A stretch of 64,000 bases of DNA from Cerrena zonata (GCA_038087015.1 JASBNA010000016.1:434001-498000), one strand, 5' to 3'. Shown: positions 1 to 15,118, counted from the first letter of the stretch. The notes: generated by a model not told the origin, from the sequence alone. Made by a program: numbers and translations.

Positions 1-46
1 GTCCCACTCTGACTTTATTCTCAATCTACCTCTCTATAACGCGTAG

Positions 47-1873
<1,827 letters not shown>

Positions 1874-2128
1874 ACTAGCGTGCAGGATCAGTACGTCACT
1901 TGATATGGGTTAACCGTTTAACTGATTTTGCTTTATGGTTACTGTATTCTTCTTGCTCATGTATGAAGCATCGACAGAATCGTCGTAAGAGCAGAATAAT
2001 TTATATACGAGCAGAATGAACTGTTATACAGTGAATGTCCCCATCCTGAAATTAAGATCGAACCAAGAGAGGTGTAACTGAAGGATACGATGATGCGCCT
2101 TCATCAAGATGATAGTGTAACAACATCG

Positions 2129-2446
2129 CTACAGGAAAATGAGCCTCAATAGCTCAAAGAGTACTGTGACAAGAACCACGTAAGAATTCCACATGTAACA
2201 GCAGTAGGTCTTATGAGAACATACCTCCTCCGAGCACAACAAACAGCACGATACCCAATGCCCAGAGACTGATGGGACTCCGTTTTGCCAGTTTCTCCTG
2301 ACGAGAGGGTTTTACTGGGTTCTTGCCCGCACGAGCCTTGTTCGCGAACTGTGCGTTTCGTTGGCGAAGCTCGAATTCTGTGGGCTACAAGCAATGTATG
2401 TCTTAATACTCTTCTTAGAAATAATCAATGGAGGCGGACTGACCAT
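2129..2446 (-). CDS. RAMP4/SERP1/YSY6 ER stress-associated small membrane protein
   Basis: This gene is too short for simple ORF calling but is clear once spliced: exons 2446-2444, 2384-2225 and 2163-2129 (minus strand), giving about 65 residues. The first coding exon is only the ATG, followed by a GTCAGT donor. The protein begins MPTEFELRQRNAQFANKARAG and has a basic region (KNPVKPSRQEKLAKRSPISLW) followed by one C-terminal hydrophobic segment of about 20 residues, a tail-anchored topology. Length and layout match RAMP4, which associates with the Sec61 translocon and protects membrane proteins during ER stress. It is divergent from the BMT5-like gene on the right (+ strand start at 2712), leaving 265 bp for both promoters. 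Confidence 0.88.
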
Positions 2447-2711
2447 TTTGACAAGTTAGATAGACGTGAGGATAACGAACGAACGAATGTGGGTTATAGG
2501 TTTATAATGAGGTGGCGGTGGTTGTCTTGAAGCAGCTGGTATAGGAAAGACGTGTCAGGGGGATTGCCGTTCCACGTCGCGATCATTCACGATCGGTGTT
2601 ATTGTCGCTTGTTGACTCTCTAAAGCACATGTGAACATTCCCGGCTTGTGACCACCACTGTCTCACGAATTATTTGTTTTTCTACATCCCACTCTCACCA
2701 AATCCAGATTT

Positions 2712-3790
2712 ATGGCAAAGGGAAAGAAAACATCGCTCAAGGCCTCCCTTTCATCCCAACAGTCGAGGCTAAAGAAAAAACAAGAAGCAGCTAAAGCTGC
2801 TGAACATGCTGAACGGAAAGGCAAGAAACAACCTACCACAACGAAAGGGAAAGCACCCGTCAAACCTGCATACATCCCCTTCACATCAACAAACAAAATA
2901 CTACTTGTCGGAGAAGGCAACTTTTCCTTCACTGCAGCCCTTGCTCTACATCCTCCACCGATCTTGGAATACCTACCAGCTGGAAGTATCACTGCAACCG
3001 CATATGATTCAGAAAAGGACTGTTATTCGAAATACCCCGATGCTCAGGGTATCGTTACACAACTACGAGAAAAGGGCGTTGAAGTCCTTTTTGGTGTCGA
3101 TGCTACAAAATTGGAGAAATGTGCTCCTCTAAAAGGGAAGAAGTACGACAAGATAATGTGGAATTTCCCTCATGCAGGTATGTAGAGTTTTATTTGGTTA
3201 TGAGAAAGATATGTTTGCTGAGCGAGCTAGGCTCATGACTATCATAATTTTTAGGAAAGGGTATCACAGACCAAGACAGGAATATCCTGTCGAACCAGGT
3301 CCTCCTCTTAGGTTTTCTCAAATCGGCTGCGCCTTTGCTTACAACTGGGTCAATGCCTACCCTAACCAAGAAAAAGAAGCCAAAGAGCGACGATTCTGAT
3401 GATGAGAAAGAAGATGAGGCTGAAGATGAACCAGACCTCACCAATGCTGTTGCTTCTCGAGGCAGTATTCTCATCACGTTGCGAAACGTACAACCATATA
3501 TCTCATGGTAAGCACCCTTCCGAACTTTGTTGTTATCTTTTCATTAATTGTTAGTTCTTCGGTTCAGGAACCTTCCGAAACTTGCAAAAAATCCACCACC
3601 ACCTAAACGTGTTAATGATCCTCCAAACCCACGTTATATCCAGTTACGATCCTTCGCTTTTGACCGAAAGTTATGGCAAGGATACGAACATCGTATGACA
3701 AAAGGAGAGCGAGCTGGCGGAAAAGGGACAACTGGCGTAGGAGGGGAAGACCGAACATGGGAGTTTTGTCTAAAAGATCTAGACGAGTAG
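2712..3790 (+). CDS. BMT5-like rRNA N3-uridine methyltransferase (DUF2431)
   Basis: Three exons, 2712-3177, 3255-3507 and 3568-3790, with GT-AG junctions. A lysine-rich N-terminus of about 55 residues (nucleolar-type) precedes the Rossmann-fold motif KILLVGEGNFSFTAALA, whose GEGNFSF core is diagnostic for the family. Further family motifs are KYDKIMWNFPHAGKG and GSILITLRNVQPYISWNLPKLA near the C-terminus. An acidic, low-complexity insert (DDSDDEKEDEAEDEPD) sits between the two halves. In yeast, Bmt5 makes m3U2634 in 25S rRNA using S-adenosylmethionine; the same role here is inferred from the motifs. The ATG at 2712 is the first in frame and keeps the full GEGNFSF domain. Confidence 0.9.
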
Positions 3791-4160
3791 CTCAAACGGA
3801 TTATACTTCCAAAATTTGCTGTTATAGACGATGTGACCGAGTTGCATGTACTCATGCTTGAGCTATAATGCTAAATACATATTTGCATGATGTATGAATG
3901 TATCCTAAAAAAACTAAGACGAGAGAGACAAAACAAAAGATGGAGATGAGAGTACTGAGTTGACAGAAACCACGAAAAGAGAAGAAAATTGAAGATAGAC
4001 TATTCACAGATAAGTAATATATAATAAGGTAGATACACCGAAAGCAACATTGACACGAAACATTTTAGCGACGAAAGAAAAACGAACGGTGCAAAACACA
4101 AAACAAGAATAAAAACGACCAGCGAAAAGCATGAAGGAAAAGAATGTACGAACAAATCCT
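3791..4160. other. Intergenic, convergent 3' ends
   Basis: This stretch lies between two convergent genes. It is A-rich (many AAAC and GAAA runs at 3905-4145), consistent with 3' UTRs of both neighbours. No ORF or RNA gene is supported. Confidence 0.6.
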
Positions 4161-7100
4161 TCATGACTCGGTAGATGTCATAGAATGATCCAGCCCATGA
4201 TAGGGATATGACAACGATTCCAGGAAATGCGAGCCAGGTCTTGGAGGAGAAACCATCTCGAACTGGGACACATCAAAACTCGGCCGGTCCTCCCACGACG
4301 CGTCCGATAGCCTTGATCCATCGTTAGCAGCGACTCCGTTAAGTTGACCCCGTGGCGGTGAAGTACCCACCATTAGCGGCGACTTTCCTCTTGGAGGTGA
4401 AGACGTAGTAGAGAACGACGAGACACTCAGACCTCTTCTTGATGAGTCAGGTCGCTTCTCGGCACCATTGGTAAAGCTATTCAGAGTCAATTGGGATTGC
4501 CTACTCGAAGCACGGGATTGGGTCGGCGGGAGATTAGTGTATTGTTCAGGCAATGCAGGACTCGGAGGAATGTCTGCAAGCATACTCGAAGATCCTACCG
4601 AGGATCGCATACCACGTGCCGTGTCAGTAACACTAGGTCTCCTTCTCCGTCCATCAGGAGGCTGCTCCGTACTCGATCGAGGTGTGGACGATGAGGATGA
4701 AGCTTTGTGCTTAGAGGAACCCGAAAGTCCTGTAGCAGACTTCCATGATTTGAGAATGGATTTACGAACACCACTCTCCCTTTTTGATTCTGATGGCTGT
4801 TGAGATACCGATGGCGGCCGTTGATGCTGAGAAACCGACGGCGGACGTTGTTGCTGAACTGATGGAGGTCGCTGTTGCTGAGCCGATGGTGGACGTTGCT
4901 GTTGTGCCAACGAAGACATTCGTGCGTGTCCCATAGGCGAAGGGTCGCGTGAAGACGGTGGAAGGTTGGGATACCGTTGATTATCATCGAGTGTCATCTT
5001 TTGGTACAGGGGCTGCATACGTGTTTGAACGATGGGCGGAACAGGAAGGCTGTCTGTTAGAGGAGCGGGTGGTGTTGGTGGGAGCATCTGTTTTGATATC
5101 GACTTCGAGCGCAGTCGACCAGTAGTCTGAGGAGGTGGCCCGTTGGGTGGAAGCACATTCGGCGAAGTTCTTCCTGATTCCGGGATGGTGTTGATCGAAC
5201 CAGATATTGATTGCTTACCACTCTTCCTCCACAGTCGACGAATACTCTTCACGCTCATCATTGACGAAGAACTCTTCTGTGACCCAACTTTAGTCGCATC
5301 TTCCGAAGTGACGGAATCGAACGAGAATCTGCTAGACGGGGTTTGTGTAGTTGACCGGTCGTTACTGCCGACGCTAGAATGGCCGTGTGTCAATGACGAA
5401 GTGCGATCTGGGGGACTGACAATGGGATCTTGTTGTGACACTGCGACGGAACCATTCTGAAATACCTGTGAATCTCGAGGGGAGTGGTCCTCCATATACA
5501 CACTCTCCGTCTGTGAAGGGAATCTTCCAAATGGGTCGGGGGATAACGGAATGATGGGCGAATCCATATCACTTCGGTTGCGAAGGTAGAGGTTCGGTGC
5601 TGCCAGTGGTGGATAGAGGGCTTGCTCCTCCTCGAGCTCACGCTTCCGTGCCAAACTTTCATCAGACATAACACCGGTTGCCTTCGGCCTCGGTATTGAC
5701 TTGAACGATTTTGGTGGTTCTGTTGAGATACCATTGAAAGCAAATCGAGGTGGTGATGGTGGTCGGTCAGGATCATCACTAACGTCAGTATTCAAGGCTG
5801 AGAATGGGACTGCGGGCCAAGATGGCGTCTCTCCGGGTGTGTTATAGCTCCTATTGGGAATAACATATTCATTGTCAGAGCCCATACTATGGGACATCAT
5901 CACACTATACATACTGAGGAGGAGACCGCTGTCCTCCACCTCTGTTGGCGCGAGGGGACCCAGCACTCCGGATTGAAATTGGTCGAATAGGAGAGTCATC
6001 AAGGATCTCCGGTTTCAATTGTCGAGGTGAAAATTGAGCCAGATTCTTGAGTTTAATTGTGATTGGTGAGATAATATGTTCCGACATTTAATTAGTAACG
6101 CACCTTCGCAATCTCGTCGAGTTGAGCAGCCATCATAAACTGGCTCTTGCGGCGATCATTTGGATCGTTCTCATCGTACTGTCATGGCGCAGCATCAGTA
6201 TCTATCCAATCCTGACAATGAGTGTCAAGGAGACAAGGAAACTATACCTCAGAGCCTTCTGTCATCGAAGGGTCGAGACCTAGGTTCAGGTCATCAAAGA
6301 AAGCACCGTCTCGTTTCTCATCGAGAGGACTCCTCTTCTTGTTCAACTCTTCTTCCTCAGCTGAGTCTGGTGTACCAATAGGCGATGCCCGGCTAAGGTA
6401 AGCCAGTCCTGGGCTTTCGGCACTATCAGGCAAAGGAGTCGTTTGTGAAGGAACGGCCAGTTCACTCATATTGGGAATAGACGCAGCCAAATCGAGTGGT
6501 GGAGGAACATGTCGTCGAATAGTTGCAGCAGTCGTTGCTGTATCACCCGTACCATCCTGAGGCGGCGACGAAGGAATAGACACCGAGAGCGTAGGTCGGT
6601 TAATAGCGTTAAGCAGTTCTGTGACCTCGCCGGTCTCGGACCACTTGTCATTGTCCTCGTCGTCTTCAAGGTTATCAGTGGCCGACAGCGCTGCAGCGTC
6701 TAACGCAAGTTCGACAACATTAGGATTCTTCGGCTGCTTTGAACCTGATTCTGCACGTAAGTCAGCCCAAGTCTCTTCATCGGTCCCAAAAACATCAGCT
6801 AAAGGATCACCATGTCCGTTAATATCAACCATCTCCTCCACTTCCTCCTCGGAGTTTGGTAGTGGCGATTCTGATAGCTGTTGGTAGCCGTCATTATCGT
6901 CCTCATCGCCCTTCGTAGACCCTGCTGTCGTCAAAAGGAAGCTAGGGACAGGACTGCCCGCCTGCAGACGGTCGACCAATCGTAAATCAATCGGCGCCTT
7001 CCTCGTGCCCTCTTCTTCTGCTCCCTCGCCGGCATCCGACACTGAACCCATCCTGCTCTTACTCCTAGCACCTAACCGGCTCTCTGCTCGCTTCGCATGG

Positions 7101-8119
7101 TTAACTCTCCGACTCCTCACCCATGGTTCATACCATCCTGCCCTCTTGTGGTCAATATCGAACTCGACTTTCGCAAGTATAGGGATCAGAGATGGAGAAG
7201 TGAGGCCGGGCAATGGCAGTGACTTCGCGTCAATGTCACCAACCGAAGAAGCAGACTCGGGTGTATCAATCTCGGATTGAGATGAATAAGCAGAGTTTGA
7301 GGGTGTCGACGGCGATGGAGTCGCATTGGAGGCGGTCGGGATTTGAGGAGTTTCAAACTGCCTGGGAGATATCAGAGATCGTAGTGTTGCGCTCGCTGCC
7401 ACATCCTGTAGAAGGCCGGGTGATGATCGACCGATGGTACCAAATCCCAGGCCTAATGGCCGTGGTCCCGGAGTCAAGCTTTCGTTCTGTTCAACCCTCA
7501 GTACTCGAGCCCAGATGTGTTTCCAGATATCCTCCGATATTCGGGGACCAGGTTCATCAGAGAATGCTGCTTCCTGAGAAGGAGCCGTATTCGTGATTAA
7601 GTAAAGGACCATACCGAGCGTACTAGGTAGGGCATATTCTCGAGCAATAGCACTGAGCTGGGTTTGTAGAGTAGAATAAACAGGCACCATTACACCTCGG
7701 CGGAACTGAGTGTGGTATCCCGACGCCGTAGATGGCAGGGGCGTAATATCATGGTCATCGGAGATGTCGTGAGGAAGATGTTCCGGTGGGATGACGTGAA
7801 GCAAGTATTTAGACGTAGAAGCAGTGGGCGTAGGAGCACCTCCTGAAGCAGAAGGTGTGGGAGAACGGCGGAAATGATCTGGGAGAAACGTAGAACTAGA
7901 AGACGAATTAGGTTGCGAAGGAGGTGAAAATGGTGGTAAGTTATATGCATGTGAATGAGGTACTGGCGTGGAAACACCAAGAGCGTTCGCAAGCTTGGCT
8001 AGACGGTGAGGCGGCAGAGGGGCGCGCGGTGGACCCCATGACGGAACTACGCTGGCGGATAGAGGGGAGAGCAACTGCGAGGAGCGATCGCTAGGGGTCG
8101 TGTCCGGCATAATGGTCAT
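4161..8119 (-). CDS. Large conserved fungal protein of unknown function, mostly disordered (about 1,255 aa)
   Basis: Two long minus-strand ORFs are one gene joined by two small exons: 8119-6248, 6178-6104, 6045-5915 and 5850-4161. All four joins keep frame; the last intron is 64 nt. The most ordered-looking part is at residues about 105-215 (KYLLHVIPPEHLPHD, RRGVMVPVYSTLQTQLSAIAREY, GMVLYLITN) with another patch around VEFDIDHKRAGWYEPW; it is Pro/Ser poor compared with the rest. The short exons encode YDENDPNDRRKSQFMMAAQLDEIAK and a basic stretch. The C-terminal 560 residues are Ser/Pro/Gln-rich, with a QQQRPPSV tandem repeat (genomic 4800-4915), SH3-ligand-like PPTPP runs and a KSIRRLWRKSGK basic patch. 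I do not recognise the family. A cortical or signalling scaffold would fit the composition, but that is only a guess. Confidence 0.8.
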
Positions 8120-8592
8120 ACAAAGTTATTGCGGATATAATGTACCTGCTTCAAGTAAACGGATCAGTACTAGGTCTCGGATTTAGTGAAGGTTATTGGG
8201 AAATTGAAATTGGAGAAACACATTCTAGCACTTTAAGACCTTGGCGGATCCATAATACATATCGTAGTGCATAGACGAGTTGTGCCTGTCATCCACTATG
8301 ATGAAGCAACTCCATGTTGATGTCAGGGACGGTTTTGTATCAAACAATATTTTGATGAGTAACAAATTTCTCGGTCAGCATGTCCGGTGCCCTGTAAAGG
8401 ACAGGAGATGGAAAGTCGTTTCGGCTAAGGGGACAGCCTGCATCCTCAAAATCTGTATACGTAGAGAAGGACCGGGTTACGCAAGGAAGTCCCTGCCCAG
8501 TTGCCCCCTACGGAACGGGGATGATATTCGAGTGTAATCGGATGGAAGACTTCTGGCTACGCTAGAATATGACTGTTTCCAAAGAAAGGAGC
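8120..8592. other. Intergenic
   Basis: Lies upstream of the 1,255-aa gene, so it should hold that gene's promoter. No further exon or repeat could be supported here. Confidence 0.5.
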
Positions 8593-9048
8593 TCACCTCA
8601 CTTGACGTGCAATGGTAATGAGAAGAGTCAATGTAGCTGCCCGTTCAATGATATCGGCAACGGCTTGGCCGCAGTTCTGTTCTGCACCGACTGTGTTTAT
8701 GGAAACAGCTGTCAGCTATAGTTTGTGACTGAACATGGAGCTACATTTCATAGTAAGAATGGTGAGTTACTATAGTCTATTCTGGAAATAAGCACCTGTG
8801 AAGCACTGTTCTCCCTGCTTGATTACTGAGACCACGTAGAGACCGATGGGACTTGCAAACGAGGGGTTAACGAGGCCTTTGTGTCTACCGTGTCCGAAAG
8901 CGTCCAGGATGCTGACCGGGCCTCGGGGAACGACAAGGAGCGTAATGGAAGGGTGCTCAGAAGCAGGGAGAGGGGAAGATGCAAGCAGCAACTTGAGTGA
9001 TCGCCAACACCACCAGGTTGCTTTCGTCCGTTCAGCTTGAAACAACAT
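8593..9048 (-). CDS. Candidate small two-exon gene, unknown
   Basis: Exons 9048-8796 and 8708-8593 join in frame at a GTGCTT donor and a CTGACAG acceptor, giving about 122 residues. The first exon reads through HPSITLLVVPRGPVSILDAFG and SFASPIGLYVVSVIKQGEQC. The second contains EQNCGQAVADIIERAATLTL. The pattern of hydrophobic and charged residues looks like a folded protein, but I know no family with it, the start is uncertain, and the donor is weak. It could equally be a fragment of a longer gene or a chance ORF. Confidence 0.3.
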
Positions 9049-9824
9049 TTTCCCGAAAAGGCGCTGTGTTCTCACGCTCGCTATACAGTCATGACCGCGG
9101 CAATTTCAGGAGGAGGCTCTTGTTAGAGGTTACACTACCACTACTACACCAATTGCAAGTGTCTAGAACAAGCTTTATCGTATAAGAACGTTGTCTCAAC
9201 GTGTGCAAATCTCTGTGCTTGCGTTTACCTCTAATTGGCTGATCACGCATTGTTGCTAACAATATCTCATTCACCATACAACAGTTTCTGATCTTCTGCT
9301 ATACAACGCTGACAGCCTACACCGCCAGTTGTATCGACTTTCTTGATATACCTTTTCCTCGGGTCTTTCCACGAGATATTCAGGAAGCTGAATCGTACTA
9401 GACCTCGGCCCACATGCGCAGCGCAGGGTCTATATGTTCTCAATCTGACGCATGCACACACGAATTGGTCCGTACTCTCATTGAGATGCTGCGATCCCTT
9501 GTGTGCTGCAACAGTCTATCACTGTCCCAGCCTAAGCTAACAATCTGCCATTGTGGTTTCCATTTGATGATGTCCATACCGGTCTATTTGGGATTTTTTT
9601 GACGCCTTCTCCCCACCGATGATGGTCTGGTAAATACTACGGCAGATTGCCTTCTCCCCCGATTCCCTTGACCTCATAAACCTTGTTCTGCCCTAAGGGG
9701 ACAGGTCCTTCGACTGCTGTCGCTGTCGTGGATCCCCCTTACTTTCATCCGTTCCATAACCCTTCCAAACTGGCTCTAGCTAGTCTAGTTGATCGTCAGT
9801 CTTAGCAGTCTCGCCCTGCTGGGC
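9049..9824. other. Intergenic
   Basis: No gene supported. The region just before 9825 is pyrimidine-rich with CT runs, as expected for the promoter and leader of the downstream gene. Confidence 0.45.
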
Positions 9825-12065
9825 ATGGAGCTGGTACAACTGCACCCACGACTGCATTCACGGGGCCATGGGCACGACCTCTTTGATGTGCCCGCACGCG
9901 ATATGTACCCTCTTCTTGGAAGAAGCCCAATGGTTCTCATTAACTTCTGCTTCGTGCTTGTGACTGTTGGGGACATCTTGCTCATCTTGCTACTGGGAAC
10001 ACTTCTCTTCTCCGAAAGGGTGAGGAGAAGAAACCTTTCCCTGATCAATCTACTCGTTGTTACTATCATAGCTAGTGTACCACCGGCATTACTGTGAGAA
10101 TTCCAACCACTACAACTTTATGCTTCGTTGGAACTGACATTGACTAGATATTACGGACAAGAGATCTTAAATCGCAGACCTCCGCATGCACTTTGTTTTT
10201 CTCAGGCCATCCTCAAACATGGGACTGATCCAATGTAAGCACTCTCGAACTTAAACTCATCAGATGGCTCACAACGAACCTCATTTCAATAGGTTTGTGA
10301 TCGCTTCGTTAGCTCTAGTCATCGAGTTTCTACAAGGAACAGGAAAGATGGTCCTTCGTTTCATCCAGAAGCACCATTACCGAGTCGCAGTAGTGAGTAA
10401 TTCATCATTGGCTCATCGTAAACGCACCAATCATCGCCCTGCAGTTAGTAGCAATGCCTTACATCACTTTCATCATATTTGCGACAATAACAGCGATCGT
10501 GAGTAAGGATATTATGATTTCATGTCAAGCATCTGAAACAACCTGTCGTCGGATAGCTCGGGGCTGTCTTTCCAACCAGAGTCAGGCATAAGAAGAGTCA
10601 AGTCGCTTGCACTGTCAATTTTCCCGCTCTGTAAGAGCCATTTTCTTATTCATCCCACAGTTTCTAACACATATTTTGTCTTCTCCCCCTAGTACACATA
10701 GCGTCGAGTTCTTTTCAGTCCTCGCAGTTCTGATCACACTCGCGATAGAAAGTAAGCCAAAAATGATCTCAAACTCGACTGCGTTGGTAGTAACCGGAGG
10801 TATCTCTTTTCCATAGTTATCACATTCTACCGTTTACGCAAGAGCTGGAAAGATGTCAAACCTGCCCTTCCCTCTACTGGGGAGCGCGCTCGCTCGGGTG
10901 GCTCCAGCACGTTTGGATATTCACATGCGATGAGGATTGTCGGATTTACAGTGTTGCAACTGAATTTCATCATGTGCGTCTTTTTCTTCGCAGTTCACAT
11001 CGTATTCTGTCAAATTATACTTGGAAGCTGACTTTCTCTCTGATATCTCCCGTCTATTCGCTCCGCGATCCATCGTCGTCGTCATATCTTGATCCGACAT
11101 ATCCAGCTTGTCAGGAATTGACTTTTATTTCACATCCGTTGCGACACATATTATCCCAATAGTCTATGAATCTCTCAGTAAGTCCTACTTTGACATATTT
11201 CTTCTCTACCCCCTCGATCATCCTCCCTCGATCCTCTATCCAACCAACATAATCCCCGATCACCTTCTCACCCAAACGTCAGCCCACTCCCAATCCCACC
11301 TACCGACAATCAACCTGACTGACATGTTATTTCCTTATTTTATTTTCAGTACCCCTAGGAACTTTCCTCATCTTCGGGACAACAGAAGACTGTCTCCACG
11401 CCTGGATGTTTTGGCGTCGTTATCCTCCCACCGATCAGGCTATTGCACTCCCCATCACACCGTCTATCCCAGTAAGGAGGGGTTCCGAATCGTATCTACT
11501 TCCTACACCCGTGGAAGCTCATCCTCCCTTGCTTCCGCCCAAGGATCATTTACATGAGATTTATAGACCTGGTCCGGAATTTGATGAAGAGCGGGGGATG
11601 GAAGGCGGCACGAGAAATATGTCTGAGATCAGGGGGAGTGTCATTCAATCTAGGTCTCGAGACAGGGACAGCCAAGGTTATAAACCGATCCCGACACTCG
11701 ATGGGATATATGATAAATACCGGTCCCTCATACTCAAGCCCGCCCCACCTCCGAAGTCTCCCAAACCGGATCGAGGATCTCCTTTAGCATCTCGTTATTT
11801 CGATGACGGGCAGATGGTCGAGGTCAAAGACAATGTTACAAATACCAAAGAAGAGGTGCAATCGCCTTCGTCTACTCAGGCCCTGCGATTCTTCGAACTC
11901 CAGTCAAACCATGACCGAGAGAACTTGAAGTCGAAGGGCGAGGAGGAAGTCACGGTGCAGTCGCCTTCGTCCACAAGAGCAATGCGGTTTTTTGAGCCGT
12001 CGTGTCCGCAGATCGAAGTAAAGCTACCGCCGGAAGGGTTCTCAATCAGTGATTGGGGATTATGA
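9825..12065 (+). CDS. Seven-transmembrane receptor-like protein of an agaricomycete family (528 aa)
   Basis: Nine exons: 9825-10093, 10148-10234, 10293-10392, 10445-10498, 10557-10630, 10693-10751, 10817-10973, 11107-11177 and 11350-12065. The total is 529 codons with every phase matching. TM1 is in PMVLINFCFVLVTVGDILL and TM2 in RNLSLINLLVVTIIASVPPA. TM3 follows the Cys in PHALCFSQAILKHGTDPM, TM4 is VAMPYITFIIFATITAI, TM5 contains SVEFFSVLAVLITLAIE, and TM6/TM7 follow MRIVGFTVLQLNFI. The stretch ending GTFLIFGTTEDCLHAWMFWRR, just after the last TM, is the hallmark I associate with the expanded 7TM/GPCR-like family of Agaricomycetes. The cytosolic tail of about 200 residues is Ser/Pro rich and has two copies of a QSPSSTxAxRFFE motif (genomic 11858-11893 and 11959-11994). 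The ligand is unknown. Intron 7 (10974-11106, 133 nt) is the least certain junction. Confidence 0.8.
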
Positions 12066-15000
12066 TGAGCTGAGCTCATCTTTGTTCTTTTTTCTTGTCA
12101 TTCGTTCATTCATTCAATTTCTTTTTGTGCCCCCTTTTTCTCCATTTTCCTCCTCGTATTCCTTTAAATGTGTTCTTCCATATCAACATAATGTACTTGT
12201 ATTCGTCTGCACTGTAGATCAGGCCGTAGCTCTTGCATATGTACTATTACTCATTGCCCTTTTAAGCAAATCAGCAATATAACTTACTTACCTACTGTAA
12301 GTCACCGCTTACTAGGCTGTTAGTTCGACTATAAACTTCAATATATCGGCCTCGGTGTTAATTGTTAGTGCATCTGTCAGCTTACCCAGGAAGATTGCCG
12401 TAGTGGCGATGATCTCGAGAGACAGAGATAGTAATATCGTTACGAACTAGCAGGAACCCGTGCAGCTGCACGGTAACAGTGTGTAATTAGTTCCATATGA
12501 TTATGATTAAGCTTCTCCGCCGTGACCGTAAACACAGGGGTCAAGTTCACATAAAGTTGTGACCCCAGTATCACTTGCCAGCACTTGCGATCGGTTTCCC
12601 AGTGCCAGTGTACAGAGGATTTATGAATGATCAGGTAAAATGTCTTGGTTAATGACACTTATCGCATTTCCGCCTAAGGGCGCTCCTCCGCTGCCGATTT
12701 GGGACCGGCAGCTCTGTCGCTGGGGGGTGAGGTATCTGGCAATGGTGTCAATGATATAAAATATATTATCTATATATATACAGTAAAATTAACATGGATT
12801 GAAGCTGATTTCAGCTGAGATTGGGCTGAGACAGGTGGAGAGATGTGTAGAGTAGCATCATGGTGCAGAGAATATGTCATAGGAGATTTGAACTAAGGTT
12901 AAATGGGGCATTTCCCATTGGGTATCTTCCTCACCTTGAAGCCCTCTGAGTCTTCTTGCGGCCCTTCCCCACAAACCTATGACCCAAATCCCATTCTATA
13001 TGTTGTCTCAAGCATTGACAATAGACAACCACAGGTAAAAGGCATTCGAAAGGTATCCAAACTACATTTGGTGTATGTGTATGTAGTATACCACTACCAT
13101 ACTTCTTTGCTCTTGTAGGGCCAGACATATTTGTGTCAAATCAGTTCCTGTCAAGTTGAAGACAACATGGAGCCAATCATAGCACAGCCACTATATCATG
13201 AGAAGATCAAGTTCAGAGTTGAATAAGTTCAGGGAGAGATGAAAGGGAACATGAACACTCAACTTTGTGAGAACTTCATACAGAACACATTTATCATTGG
13301 TGTCTGCCTCGAAGACAATTCCCAGTGTATAGTTCCTCTTCTTCTTGGCCGAAGCGAAGCGAAGTGTCAGCAACAGCTTCGGCGAGAAGGACCTGGTGAT
13401 GCTGGAGACAAAGATGATGGTTAGTCACGGAAGGGAGCTGCTGTTTTCAAGTGCAAAATGATTAGCTATCCTAACGGAAATTGAGAACCTAGTATTTCTT
13501 CAAGACGTTACGTGTACATGCTACTACAGTAAGAAGCGCCCGAGTTCGTCCGTAACACGTACCAAGGCCTTAAGGTGGCCTGTCGTTTTGCGAACAGCTG
13601 CATATCAAACTTGAACGCCACCAAATGACCAAGTTAACATGGCCACGGGGTCACATCGCAGATGGTTTTGTCCATAACACCTGTCGGATATTGTTTAAGA
13701 AAGTGTCAGACCTCTGCCATGATGCAGGGATGCCGCATGATTACCAAACCGTAAATTATAGAAGTTCCAAATTTAATCGTCAGCATTTCCATGATGGTCT
13801 ATAGGTAAGTAGTACGAGAACAGGGAAATGACAGGCTCTTCTGCGCTTCTTTGGCGATAGACAAGATAGAAAACGTAACATAAGTATCTGAGAAAATCAT
13901 TCGGGTAATTTTACTCCCCATTTCTAAAAATCTTGAGGCTGCCATGCAGTATATGCTGAGGCATCTTGCGCTATGAAAACAGCTGAAATCCAGGTCGAAA
14001 TCACCTTGTTGGACTCAAGAGACATCCGGTCGCGCAAGCGGCGTTCAAGTTGAATCCATTGAACCTAGGTGCTGCTAGTGTTGCACTCGGGGTCCTGCTG
14101 ATGGAGGATTTTGCACCCTTTTGACGGAAATCAGGTCTATATCATCCTAATGGATCTCAGAGACAGTATAATTTGAGAAAATATGGTGTAGTATTTCTAT
14201 ACCTAACTGTGCCTTTTCCCCGATATAAAAGTGAGGAGATATGTAAAAAGTTAGCCTCCAACACAGTCATCAATAAGCGCTGGCTCGATCTGTGCTTATT
14301 ACGCCAAACTCTCGAGACCTCCAACCAATTATTGATATGCTGTCTGCTCAAGCCATCCGAAACTGTCTACGGATTGGACCATGAGAACTTGCCGCGACGA
14401 ACACGTTCCTTCGGGAACGTCAAACCTCACAAAATACATTCCACGGAAGTTTCCTGGAGTGATTCAAGACGACGACTTGCTTCCTGGACGCGTTCATTCT
14501 CCTCTTCCCTCACCGTGCCCTTGGCGGCAGACCAACGATTGATACTCCGCTTTTTATCCTCGCGCATTCTCCCTCCGTAATAGCTAGCCCTGCTGACATT
14601 ATTTCGTTGTTCATCTGTCTGCTGACCCTCTGACAAGCCTTCATTGGGATCAATAATCAAGAGGCCGTATTACAGCTGGATTGGAATCCTTCATTGCCGC
14701 TTGTATCATGAGAACGTACCAACCTTCTTAGGTACATTGTTACCCTCAAACTCAAGCCACAATATTTGATATTCAGCCCATGAGGCGGGCCCTCTGTACT
14801 ATTATGGATCTATAACCCCCAAAAGCATATATCGTCACTCACATCGGATTCCACGTTGAGGAAGCTGCCCTACACAACCTTGTTCAAGCGATCGACGCCT
14901 CCGGTCGGATCCGTCTCACGATGAGGATATATATTGCGGCCTGGATCATGGTGAACTTGATAAGACCCCCTACTGGTACCAAGAATTGACGTGATAGCAT

Positions 15001-15118
15001 TACTTAGCACACCTCAAAATCACGAAAATACCCGTTCGTCATCATATCGATTTTACCATTTGTTTCGGCTTGTTTCTAACTCAAAGACATTTTCCGTTTT
15101 GATACAGAACTGCAGCAC
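12066..15118. other. 3-kb stretch without a supportable gene
   Basis: A (TA)n-like tract lies at about 12,755-12,790. Open frames such as 14173-14580 lack splice context, family resemblance or a credible promoter. I see no terminal repeats marking an inserted element. It may hold decayed sequence or non-coding RNA that cannot be recognised by eye. Confidence 0.5.

Noticed and set aside
14173..14580. 135-codon open frame on the plus strand
   Set aside because: No splice context, no recognisable domain and no promoter-like features; composition like surrounding intergenic DNA.
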